In this document: piece after piece, positions 1 through 4,813 of the stretch
How the letters are laid out: the number at the start of each line of letters is the position of its first letter
Numbering within the stretch: position 1 is the first letter of the stretch
Notes under the pieces: model-generated
Told to the model about the DNA's origin: nothing
The model's database searches: none
Seen by the model: only the letters and a program-made list of their open reading frames with translations
Position numbers and translations under genes: made by a program
Origin: Roseburia sp.
GTDB lineage: Bacteria > Bacillota > Clostridia > Lachnospirales > Lachnospiraceae
Assembly (NCBI GenBank): GCA_017621905.1
Contig: JAGASC010000159.1
Span: 1 to 5,132 of the forward strand
Reading direction: 5' to 3'
DNA: 5,132 nt

Positions 1-206
1 ATTATCCATCCTATTTTCCACCAACGTTTTCCACAATAGTCATGAGCAAATTTCCATGTATCCATATTTTTCATTGATCGAATTGTTCTGTAACCCACCA
101 TACCATTTATATGTTTTGGGCAATGTTTCCACATCATTCTTCCTGCAATAACCATAAAAATAGGAATTATCATATCGCATATTAACATAAACCACCAAAA
201 CCACAT
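1..206 (-). CDS. SdpI family integral membrane protein, 5' part (runs off left edge)
   Basis: Only the first 68 codons are in the window, and the frame is still open at base 1. SdpI/YhfL-family proteins are small membrane proteins; SdpI of B. subtilis gives immunity to the SdpC toxin, while most relatives have no tested role. Visible here: a Trp/Phe/Met-rich first membrane segment (about residues 2-26), then the family signature, with P30-K-x-I-N-G35, GYRT (38-41), RSMKN (43-47) and DTWKFAH (49-55), followed by a Trp-rich start of the next membrane segment. The ATG at 206-204 is preceded by GGAGGTG (219-213) at 6 nt. A closed 72-codon frame at 40-258 overlaps this gene, but its protein has none of the signature, so I take it to be an accidental frame. 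Family call is firm; a toxin-immunity role is only a possibility. Confidence 0.85.
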   Translation of the reverse strand, partial: MWFWWFMLICDMIIPIFMVIAGRMMWKHCPKHINGMVGYRTIRSMKNMDTWKFAHDYCGKRWWKIGWI

Positions 207-212
207 AAAATT

Positions 213-219
213 CACCTCC
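213..219 (-). promoter_or_regulatory. Ribosome binding site of the SdpI-family gene
   Basis: GGAGGTG on the minus strand lies 6 nt before the ATG at 206-204. It decides the reading frame here, because the competing closed frame that starts at 258 has no comparable site. Confidence 0.75.
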
Positions 220-283
220 GGCACAATCAGCTATTCTCTTATTTTGAAATAAAAACACATCACGGATAAAAAACCTGAAATTT

Positions 284-709
284 CTATTTCTGCTGCCATG
301 TCATTACATAATCTTTTTCCCCGGTAGCTTCATCCAAACCACTATACTGAACCTCAAATCCTTCTCTTTGATAAAAGGATATTGCACGTGTGTTTTTTTG
401 GTATACATTCAAAAATAATTTGTTTCTTTTACCCTTTGCATAATTCAGTAAAATTTTACCTATCCCCTGCGATTGCATTTCATCCGAAACAAAAAGGCCC
501 TCAATATATTCCTCATTCATTCCTATAAAGCCCTGTATTTTTTGATTATCCTCATAAACATAGACAGTTGCCTGTAATAGCAGTTGTTTTACTAATTCAA
601 AATTACTTTTCCAATATTGTGCAGGGATAAAATCATGTGCTTTTATATTAGAATCCAGCCATATATCTGCTACTTTAATTACATCTGTTTTTTGTAATTT
701 TCTTATCAT
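284..709 (-). CDS. GNAT family N-acetyltransferase, YiaC-like
   Basis: A 141-residue cytoplasmic acetyltransferase that would transfer acetyl from acetyl-CoA to an amine, on a small molecule or a protein lysine/N-terminus. The whole length fits one GNAT domain: N-terminal MIRKLQ strand, WLDSNIKAHDFI (17-28), acetyl-CoA pyrophosphate-binding motif A around Q79-S-Q-G-I-G-K85, and motif B with the N106/Y113 region (NVYQKN then SFYQREGF), ending in VMTW. From memory this order and the terminal MTW/MSW resemble E. coli YiaC, and more loosely YjaB. The start at 709 is chosen because AGAGGTA (722-716) lies 6 nt upstream and the protein then begins as the family does; an upstream ATG at 763 would add 18 unrelated residues and overlap the kinase gene. 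It follows the kinase gene by 19 nt, so the two are probably co-transcribed. Substrate unknown. Confidence 0.88.
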   Translation of the reverse strand: MIRKLQKTDVIKVADIWLDSNIKAHDFIPAQYWKSNFELVKQLLLQATVYVYEDNQKIQGFIGMNEEYIEGLFVSDEMQSQGIGKILLNYAKGKRNKLFLNVYQKNTRAISFYQREGFEVQYSGLDEATGEKDYVMTWQQK

Positions 710-728
710 GATCACTACCTCTATTAAA

Positions 729-1334
729 CTAAATCTGTGGAAAACTTTTGATAACAAATTCATAAGCTTCTTTTGAATGTTTAAATATTTTTACCTTCTC
801 AGCAAAAATGCTCAATTCCTGCAATAATCCTCTTTTCATTTGGTTAAAGTCCAAAACCCATTTAATATTACACCACAAAAAATTCCATGTTGGTTTTGAA
901 TTATAAGACTCTCTTCCACTTCTTTGGTTAATCCATCGTTTAAATACTCTTATCATTCTTATAATTGTGTATTCATCTAATACAATAATATAATCACAGC
1001 ATCCAAAGCTCTCTTTCAAAATTTTTCTCGGTGCTCCTTCTACAATCCAATTATTTTCACATATAATATCATAAAAATATTTATCTCGTTCCTCCGGATT
1101 TCTTTTAACGTCTCCATTCAAAGTTCTCTTCCAGACAATATTGTCTTTTTCATAATACGGAATACCATATTTCTTTGAAATTCTTTTTGCAAGCGTTGTT
1201 TTTCCACTTGCAACCGAACCGATAATATCTATTTTCAAACTAAATACCCCCTGTGAAATGATTTTTTCCTTACCCCCCGGTAATTCATCCGGATTCTTAT
1301 CGACAACTCGTGACTTATCTTTTTTGAAAAACAT
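729..1334 (-). CDS. P-loop kinase, FlaR/adenylate-kinase-like (topology modulation protein family)
   Basis: A 201-residue P-loop NTPase likely to phosphorylate a nucleotide or other small molecule; the substrate of this family is not established. Walker A is GSVASGKTT (39-47). It is followed by the FlaR-like acceptor region YYEKDNIVWKR (60-70), NNWIVEG (94-100), the DYIIVLD strand (114-120) and an Arg-rich lid-like stretch (R126, R129, R133). The ATG at 1334 has GAGAGGGA (1348-1341) 6 nt upstream. However, family members normally begin right at the MKIDIIG-type strand, and a TTG at 1238-1236 (residue 33) has a GGGGGT site 8 nt before it and would give a typical 169-residue protein. The first 32 residues are charged, resemble nothing I know, and may be an extension or an untranslated/leader segment. 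The gene lies 28 nt after the 2H phosphoesterase gene. Confidence 0.78.
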   Translation of the reverse strand: MFFKKDKSRVVDKNPDELPGGKEKIISQGVFSLKIDIIGSVASGKTTLAKRISKKYGIPYYEKDNIVWKRTLNGDVKRNPEERDKYFYDIICENNWIVEGAPRKILKESFGCCDYIIVLDEYTIIRMIRVFKRWINQRSGRESYNSKPTWNFLWCNIKWVLDFNQMKRGLLQELSIFAEKVKIFKHSKEAYEFVIKSFPQI

Positions 1335-1362
1335 AGTATATCCCTCTCATAACAAATAATTT

Positions 1363-1890
1363 TTATTTTAATTTCCATGAATAAAGTTCTTCATATGGAT
1401 CCGTTCTTGCTAAGATAATTTTTTCAACGGTTGCTTGAAATGCAGTAAATTTTTCCTGTACAATAGCAAACGCCTCCTGTAAGGCAGGCGGAGTCAGTTT
1501 TACTGCAATTGCTGCATGGGGAACCCACTGGTTTGGCAGATACTGCCCTCTATTACCAACATCAGCATACTTTAATAACCGTTCATTTACCAGACCGCAC
1601 GTATTCTGTAAATATTGATTCAGAACCGGACCAAGATAAATTACAAGTGGATTGAACACGCCAATATTGGCAAACCAGATCACATCTTTGTTTATTATTT
1701 TTACAATATTTTCCATCTCTGTAAGTAACGCTTCTCCCTTATCACTTACAAGAGCACAAACCGTTACATGAGGTGGAATATTTATCTGTTTCATGTAATC
1801 ACAGCCTGTTTTCTCTGCTACCTCATCAATAAGATTCTGAATTGTTTTTTCGGTCTCTTTATCAAATTCCAATGTTACTGCATAATCCAT
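1363..1890 (-). CDS. 2H phosphoesterase superfamily protein (LigT / 2'-5' RNA ligase-like)
   Basis: A 175-residue protein of the 2H superfamily, whose members open or form 2',3'-cyclic or 2'-5' phosphodiester bonds in RNA or nucleotides. The two half-site motifs are PPHVTV (H41, T43) and VPHAAIAV (H125), each at the end of a predicted beta strand. The second motif reads H-A-A, so it lacks the Ser/Thr usual two residues after His; both histidines remain. The start at 1890 gives the family-like MDYAVTLEF and sits 7 nt after a strong Shine-Dalgarno; an in-frame ATG at 1917 would place that site inside the coding region and is rejected. It is the first gene after the tmRNA and the structured RNA block, and is followed at 28 nt by the kinase gene. 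The biological substrate cannot be read from the sequence. Confidence 0.85.
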   Translation of the reverse strand: MDYAVTLEFDKETEKTIQNLIDEVAEKTGCDYMKQINIPPHVTVCALVSDKGEALLTEMENIVKIINKDVIWFANIGVFNPLVIYLGPVLNQYLQNTCGLVNERLLKYADVGNRGQYLPNQWVPHAAIAVKLTPPALQEAFAIVQEKFTAFQATVEKIILARTDPYEELYSWKLK

Positions 1891-1897
1891 CCTATGG

Positions 1898-1911
1898 CCT
1901 CCTTCCTCCTT
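1898..1911 (-). promoter_or_regulatory. Doubled Shine-Dalgarno of the 2H phosphoesterase gene
   Basis: The heptamer AAGGAGG occurs twice back to back (1911-1905 and 1904-1898), the nearer copy 7 nt before the ATG at 1890. The segment AUAAGGA (1913-1907) is also perfectly complementary to UCCUUAU in the 3' arm of the upstream hairpin B (1977-1971), so it could be masked by alternative pairing. Confidence 0.75.
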
Positions 1912-1913
1912 AT

Positions 1914-1963
1914 ACAAAAATAGCAGACGCCATAATATACAAACTTCGTTCGTGGGCGTCTGC
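1914..1963 (-). terminator. Intrinsic-terminator-like hairpin with U-rich tail
   Basis: Read on the minus strand, GCAGACGCC (1963-1955) pairs perfectly with GGCGTCTGC (1931-1923) and is followed by TATTTTTGT (1922-1914). The 23-nt loop is itself structured: ACGAAC-GAA-GTTTGT (1953-1939) can form a 6-bp hairpin with one G-U pair, leaving a one-base bulge on one side and ATATTAT on the other. This would end the tmRNA transcript, or attenuate read-through into the 2H gene, whose ribosome binding site starts only 2 nt beyond the tail. The large compound loop is unusual for a simple terminator. Termination itself is inferred. Confidence 0.7.
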
Positions 1964-1967
1964 CTGC

Positions 1968-2011
1968 GTGATAAGGAATCCTCCCATCTTCGATGGGTCC
2001 CTCCTTACCAC
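1968..2011 (-). repeat. Structured RNA hairpin B, second of two tandem copies
   Basis: A 44-nt hairpin on the minus strand. The outer 10-bp stem is GUGGUAAGGA / UCCUUAUCAC (one G-U pair). An asymmetric purine internal loop follows (5' GGGA, 3' AGGAU), then the inner 6-bp stem CCCAUC / GAUGGG, closed by the triloop GAA. It has the same dimensions as hairpin A, 5 nt upstream, and ends 4 nt before the terminator-like hairpin. I do not recognise it as a named RNA family. Confidence 0.75.
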
Positions 2012-2016
2012 AATTG

Positions 2017-2060
2017 GTCATCAGGACTCCTCCCACCTGCGGCGGGTCCCTCCTCATGAC
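2017..2060 (-). repeat. Structured RNA hairpin A, first of two tandem copies
   Basis: A 44-nt hairpin starting 6 nt after the tmRNA 3' end. The outer 10-nt arms are GUCAUGAGGA / UCCUGAUGAC (nine pairs, one G-G mismatch). The internal loop is 5' GGGA, 3' AGGAG; the inner stem is CCCGCC / GGUGGG with one G-U pair; the triloop is GCA. Differences from hairpin B are mostly pair-preserving: C-G against G-C in the outer stem and C-G against U-A in the inner stem. This argues that the RNA fold, not a protein sequence, is being kept. Confidence 0.75.
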
Positions 2061-2066
2061 AAAACA

Positions 2067-2406
2067 TGGACCTGGCGGGAATCGAACCCGCGTCCAAACC
2101 GGAATCCCATGTACTTCTACTATCATAGTTCATTTTTTTACATTCCCTCCGCCTGACGAGAATGAACACCCTTCAGGTTTTAGTAGCTTCATGATACGCC
2201 CATGCACGCAAAGCTTAATGCATGTCGTTTCCTACATCGTTGATGCCTGGGTCTTAAAGTGTAGGTGCCTTAAGTCAGACAGCTGCCATTAGGCAGCGTA
2301 TGCTAAATTATCTTCAGCGTTTAATTTTAATCCATGTTTTAACGTGGTCACGGTCCACGGATAGCTTCTCCATCTTCAGCCGGCCTGTCGAAACCAGTAC
2401 AAGCCC
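2067..2406 (-). ncRNA. ssrA: Transfer-messenger RNA (tmRNA), one-piece
   Basis: tmRNA with SmpB rescues ribosomes stalled on mRNAs without a stop codon and tags the product for proteolysis. The 5' end GGGCUUG (2406-2400) pairs with CAGGUCC (2074-2068) to form the 7-bp acceptor stem with two G-U pairs, leaving A2067 (T on the plus strand) as discriminator. The next bases are TGT, so CCA is not encoded and must be added. The conserved CUGGUUUCGACAGG follows the 5' strand, and the T arm GCGGG-UUCGAUU-CCCGC precedes the 3' strand. Pseudoknot 1 is visible: CGUGG/CCACG stem with loop ACCGUGA, whose CCGUG pairs with downstream CAUGG. The tag frame comes next, and its stop lies in the UAAU loop of a perfect GCUGCC/GGCAGC hairpin. 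At about 340 nt it has normal length. The mature 5' end is expected from RNase P cleavage. Confidence 0.97.
2289..2318 (-). other. tmRNA proteolysis-tag reading frame (AEDNLAYAA)
   Basis: The resume codon is GCT at 2318-2316, and the frame reads A-E-D-N-L-A-Y-A-A then TAA (2291-2289). With the alanine carried by the tmRNA this gives a ten-residue tag, AAEDNLAYAA, ending in the hydrophobic Ala-Ala that ClpXP-type proteases recognise. The resume position is inferred from spacing after pseudoknot 1 and from the usual pattern of clostridial tags. Confidence 0.9.
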
Positions 2407-2410
2407 GTAC

Positions 2411-2440
2411 TGTGATAGCAATCCTAGCAGAACTATCACA
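2411..2440. repeat. 8-bp inverted repeat flanking the tmRNA -10 box
   Basis: TGTGATAG (2411-2418) and CTATCACA (2433-2440) form a perfect inverted repeat with a 14-bp centre that contains the -10 box (2421-2426). One arm covers the expected transcription start, the other covers the ligase stop codon. It could be an operator for a dimeric regulator, or form a hairpin in read-through transcripts of the ligase operon. No U-run follows, so it is not an intrinsic terminator. Confidence 0.55.
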
Positions 2441-2449
2441 CTTTGTCAA
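2421..2449 (-). promoter_or_regulatory. Sigma-A-type promoter of ssrA
   Basis: A perfect -35 TTGACA (2449-2444) and a -10 TAGGAT (2426-2421) are separated by 17 bp. The start point should fall near 2414, giving a leader of about eight nucleotides before the mature tmRNA 5' end at 2406. The -35 box is made from the last codons of the ligase gene (Leu-Asp-Lys), so it is embedded in coding sequence. Confidence 0.85.
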
Positions 2450-3671
2450 GTACTTTTCGGTCTTTTTTTCCACTTTCTGTATGCGGAAGTTTTCCCACTA
2501 TCTTGCAGCAAAACGGCAGCTCATAATTGGCAAGGGTTTGTTTCAAATGCGCATAGATTTGTTTCTCATATTCTGCCGAAACCTCGCTGCCACACAGTGT
2601 CACCCAGGCTGCCACCCGTTTTTCGCCCTCTTTTTCTACGACCGCAGCGATTGCCTCCCCGATAAACGGAATGTCCTCCAAGGCTCCCTCGATCTTAAGA
2701 AGTGATACCTTGCGTCCCCGTATGCTGACGATATCGTCTTTTCTTCCATCAAAATACAGATTTCCTGCCGCATCCATATGGCCAAGATCTTTCAGGCTGA
2801 ACGGACACAAGGCGCCCTCCACGTGATAGGGTGTCGTGACAAAGATTTCGCCGTCTTTTACTGACACCTTCACGCCCGGAAACGGCTTTCCCACGCAGTT
2901 TTTCTCCTGTGTCATCTGATCCTGCCGGAGATACGTGATATAATTGAGTTCACTGGCTCCATAATAAAGAACGATATCGGCATTAGGAAAACAACGGTGC
3001 AGTTTTTCTGCTTCTTCACTTCCCATACTCTGGGATCCGGCGAGAATATGCCGAACTGTTGTAACCGGCTTCTTGATACACTGTGGAAGAAACAGGAGTT
3101 TACGAGGGATCAGATAGACGACATCCGACTTATATGCTTCGATCCATTCCGCCCATCTGCGGGGATCAAATATATTGGCAGCGACTATCGCCGCACCGAT
3201 GGAAAACTGTGCCATATAAAGATTCAGATTGCCGGTGAACGCGAGACTTCCCTGTGCAAACATCCGGCTTTCCGGAGTCACACCAAAGATCTCATTTTGA
3301 ACCGGAAAAAAATCCGCCCAGCTCTCATACCTTCGATAAAGTACCTTCGGCACTCCGGTACTCCCCGAAGTCATCACTGCCATGCAGGCATTTTCCGGCA
3401 CTTCTCCGATCTCCGGCAATTGTTTTGCATCCTCCGGCACAAGAAGCGGGATCTTTCCTGCCGCCTGACAGCCTAAAAAGGAAACAAGCTGATCTAAAAT
3501 CCGTTTTTCACGAAAGAAAATCACTTTTTTCTCCGATTTTTCCAGCCTCAGCCGGTTTCCTTTCTCCTGCGACAACTTTACCAGTTCTCCATAAGTATAT
3601 TCTTTTCCTTCCTCTATCAGAGCGAGCCGGTCCGCCTCCTGCTCCCGTATCATCTCATAAAAATTTTTCAT
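2436..3671 (-). CDS. AMP-forming acyl-CoA/acyl-carrier ligase, ANL superfamily (compact)
   Basis: A 411-residue adenylating enzyme: it would activate a carboxylic acid as acyl-AMP and pass it to CoA or a carrier protein. Core motifs in order: YTYGEL (25-30), P-loop TSGSTGVPK (101-109), YYGASE (236-241), DLG (295-297), hinge GRKDD with R310 and D312, IRGRKVSLLKIE (317-328), and the C-terminal PHTESGKKDRK with catalytic Lys402. All catalytic landmarks are present. It is shorter than the common acyl-CoA synthetases of 500 or more residues, mainly through a short N-terminal region. The ATG at 3671 overlaps the thiolase stop as ATGA, implying translational coupling; an in-frame ATG at 3692 would add seven residues and neither start has a strong Shine-Dalgarno. 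The stop at 2438-2436 lies 29 nt before mature tmRNA, with no terminator between. Acid substrate unknown. The B. subtilis YhfT and S. aureus VraA ligases have a similar thiolase neighbour, as I recall. Confidence 0.88.
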   Translation of the reverse strand: MKNFYEMIREQEADRLALIEEGKEYTYGELVKLSQEKGNRLRLEKSEKKVIFFREKRILDQLVSFLGCQAAGKIPLLVPEDAKQLPEIGEVPENACMAVMTSGSTGVPKVLYRRYESWADFFPVQNEIFGVTPESRMFAQGSLAFTGNLNLYMAQFSIGAAIVAANIFDPRRWAEWIEAYKSDVVYLIPRKLLFLPQCIKKPVTTVRHILAGSQSMGSEEAEKLHRCFPNADIVLYYGASELNYITYLRQDQMTQEKNCVGKPFPGVKVSVKDGEIFVTTPYHVEGALCPFSLKDLGHMDAAGNLYFDGRKDDIVSIRGRKVSLLKIEGALEDIPFIGEAIAAVVEKEGEKRVAAWVTLCGSEVSAEYEKQIYAHLKQTLANYELPFCCKIVGKLPHTESGKKDRKVLDKV

Positions 3672-4813
3672 TTTTCGCACACTTTCTTCCATAAAATAGC
3701 AGTTCCCTGTCCACCGGCCGCCGCGATCGCACTCACTCCGTACACGTTATCTTCCGCACATTGCTGCAGGCGCTTTGCCAGATGCAGCGTAAGGATTCCC
3801 CCGGTCGCCCCATAAGGGTGTCCATATGCCAATGCCCCTCCGCAGGCATTGTAAGCCGGTACACACGCCGGATATTTTTTAGCAAACAATTCATCAATCA
3901 CCGCAAATGCCTCATTGCACTCGTAAGCAGCAATCTCTTCCGGTTTCCTCCCAGTCTTTTCAAACAATTTGTCCAATGCTTTGTTTACAAGCAATGGCGG
4001 CATTTCCGGATTTCCTGCTACTTCCACCATATCCACAAAACGAAGCCATGGTTTCCAGCCCTTCTTTTTCGCATAACTTTCCTCACACAGCACGACAAAA
4101 GCCGCTCCATCCTGCGTACCACAGGCATTTGCCGCCGTCGTCACACCATTCTCATAAAGTGTGGGAATCTTTTCCAGAAATGCTTTGGATAAAGTTCGCC
4201 GTATTCCCTGATCGCATTCCTTTTCCGTTCCAAGCGGAAAAATAATATCTTCAAACACTTCCGCGTCTCTGGCTTTGACCGCCAGTTCATGGCTGCGCAT
4301 TGCCCAGGCATCCAAGGTCACTCTGGAAACATCCGCCATCTTTGCCGTCTTTTCCGCTCCCCAAAGCATCGCATCCTGCCGCCATTCTCCGGGCGAGAAT
4401 TTTGCTGCCATATAAATTTTTTCTCCATTGTATTCCGGGTGATTTTCCGAAACCATGCGCCTCGGTGCCGTCGAGGAACTTTCTGCCCCGCCGGCAAAGA
4501 CCACCTGCTGCTGACCGCTCCGGATCTTTGCCACTGCCATAACAATGGCTTCCAGACCGGACGAACACTGGCTGTCGATCGTAAACGCCGGAACCTCTTC
4601 CGGTATCCCGGCTTCTAACGCCATCAGTCTTCCGATGTTCCCCCCGGCTCCCACCGCATTTCCTGCGAGTACAAGACCCGGCGCCCCGTAATCTTCTGAC
4701 AATTTATGTAAAATATGTCCACCGAGTTTTTCCGCCGGAATATGCCGATAGATTCCGTTTTCCTTGCCGATATAGGTGCGGTATCCTCCTACGACAACCA
4801 CATTTTCCAGCAT
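3668..4813 (-). CDS. Thiolase-family enzyme (acetyl-CoA C-acyltransferase-like) lacking the second catalytic Cys
   Basis: A 381-residue thiolase-fold protein, about the usual length. Thiolases condense two acyl thioesters or cleave 3-ketoacyl-CoA. Visible: nucleophile loop DSQCSSG with Cys83, the AGGAESSS strand (about 114-121), TAANACGTQDGAA (DGAA motif), CNEAFA (oxyanion-hole Asn), and GGALAYGHPYGATGG with His332. The C-terminal motif, normally C-x-G-G-G-x-G, reads A364-A-A-G-G-Q-G370; codon 364 is GCG (3724-3722). The base Cys is therefore missing, so ordinary Claisen condensation may be impaired or altered. The start at 4813 follows AGGAGG (4826-4821) by 7 nt and gives the family-like MLENVVVVGGYRT. 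The longer frame from 4921 adds 36 residues that only shadow the MaoC gene. It overlaps the MaoC gene by 25 nt and the ligase gene by 4 nt. Related in kind to YhfS/VraB. Confidence 0.88.
   Translation of the reverse strand: MLENVVVVGGYRTYIGKENGIYRHIPAEKLGGHILHKLSEDYGAPGLVLAGNAVGAGGNIGRLMALEAGIPEEVPAFTIDSQCSSGLEAIVMAVAKIRSGQQQVVFAGGAESSSTAPRRMVSENHPEYNGEKIYMAAKFSPGEWRQDAMLWGAEKTAKMADVSRVTLDAWAMRSHELAVKARDAEVFEDIIFPLGTEKECDQGIRRTLSKAFLEKIPTLYENGVTTAANACGTQDGAAFVVLCEESYAKKKGWKPWLRFVDMVEVAGNPEMPPLLVNKALDKLFEKTGRKPEEIAAYECNEAFAVIDELFAKKYPACVPAYNACGGALAYGHPYGATGGILTLHLAKRLQQCAEDNVYGVSAIAAAGGQGTAILWKKVCEK

Noticed and set aside
40..258. Closed 72-codon minus-strand frame
   Set aside because: No recognisable domain and no good ribosome binding site; it is out of frame with the SdpI signature encoded from 206 to the edge.
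1934..1946. A -10-like TATATT/TATTAT on the minus strand within the terminator loop as a promoter for the 2H gene
   Set aside because: No acceptable -35 box lies 16-18 bp upstream and the extended -10 TG is not correctly placed; kept only as a weak possibility.
1968..2060. CsrA-binding sites or a G-quadruplex, suggested by repeated GGA and GGG tracts
   Set aside because: The GGA motifs lie in stems and internal loops rather than in hairpin loops as CsrA prefers, and the G tracts are taken up by pairing with C tracts in the inner stem; neither is supported over the tandem-hairpin model.
2067..2110. A separate tRNA gene suggested by the T-arm-like sequence
   Set aside because: It is the 3' half of the tmRNA tRNA-like domain; its acceptor strand pairs with the tmRNA 5' end some 330 nt away.
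1842..2292. Several open frames of about 80-100 codons on both strands over the tmRNA 3' half and the hairpin block
   Set aside because: They cross the tmRNA tRNA-like domain and the paired hairpins, lack ribosome binding sites, and the base changes between hairpin copies follow RNA pairing.
2300..2705. Plus-strand frames across the tmRNA 5' half and the ligase 3' end
   Set aside because: Antisense to ssrA and to conserved ligase motifs, with no domain in the translations.
4287..4618. Open frames on both strands inside the thiolase gene
   Set aside because: They are alternative frames of a gene with a continuous, motif-rich thiolase translation.
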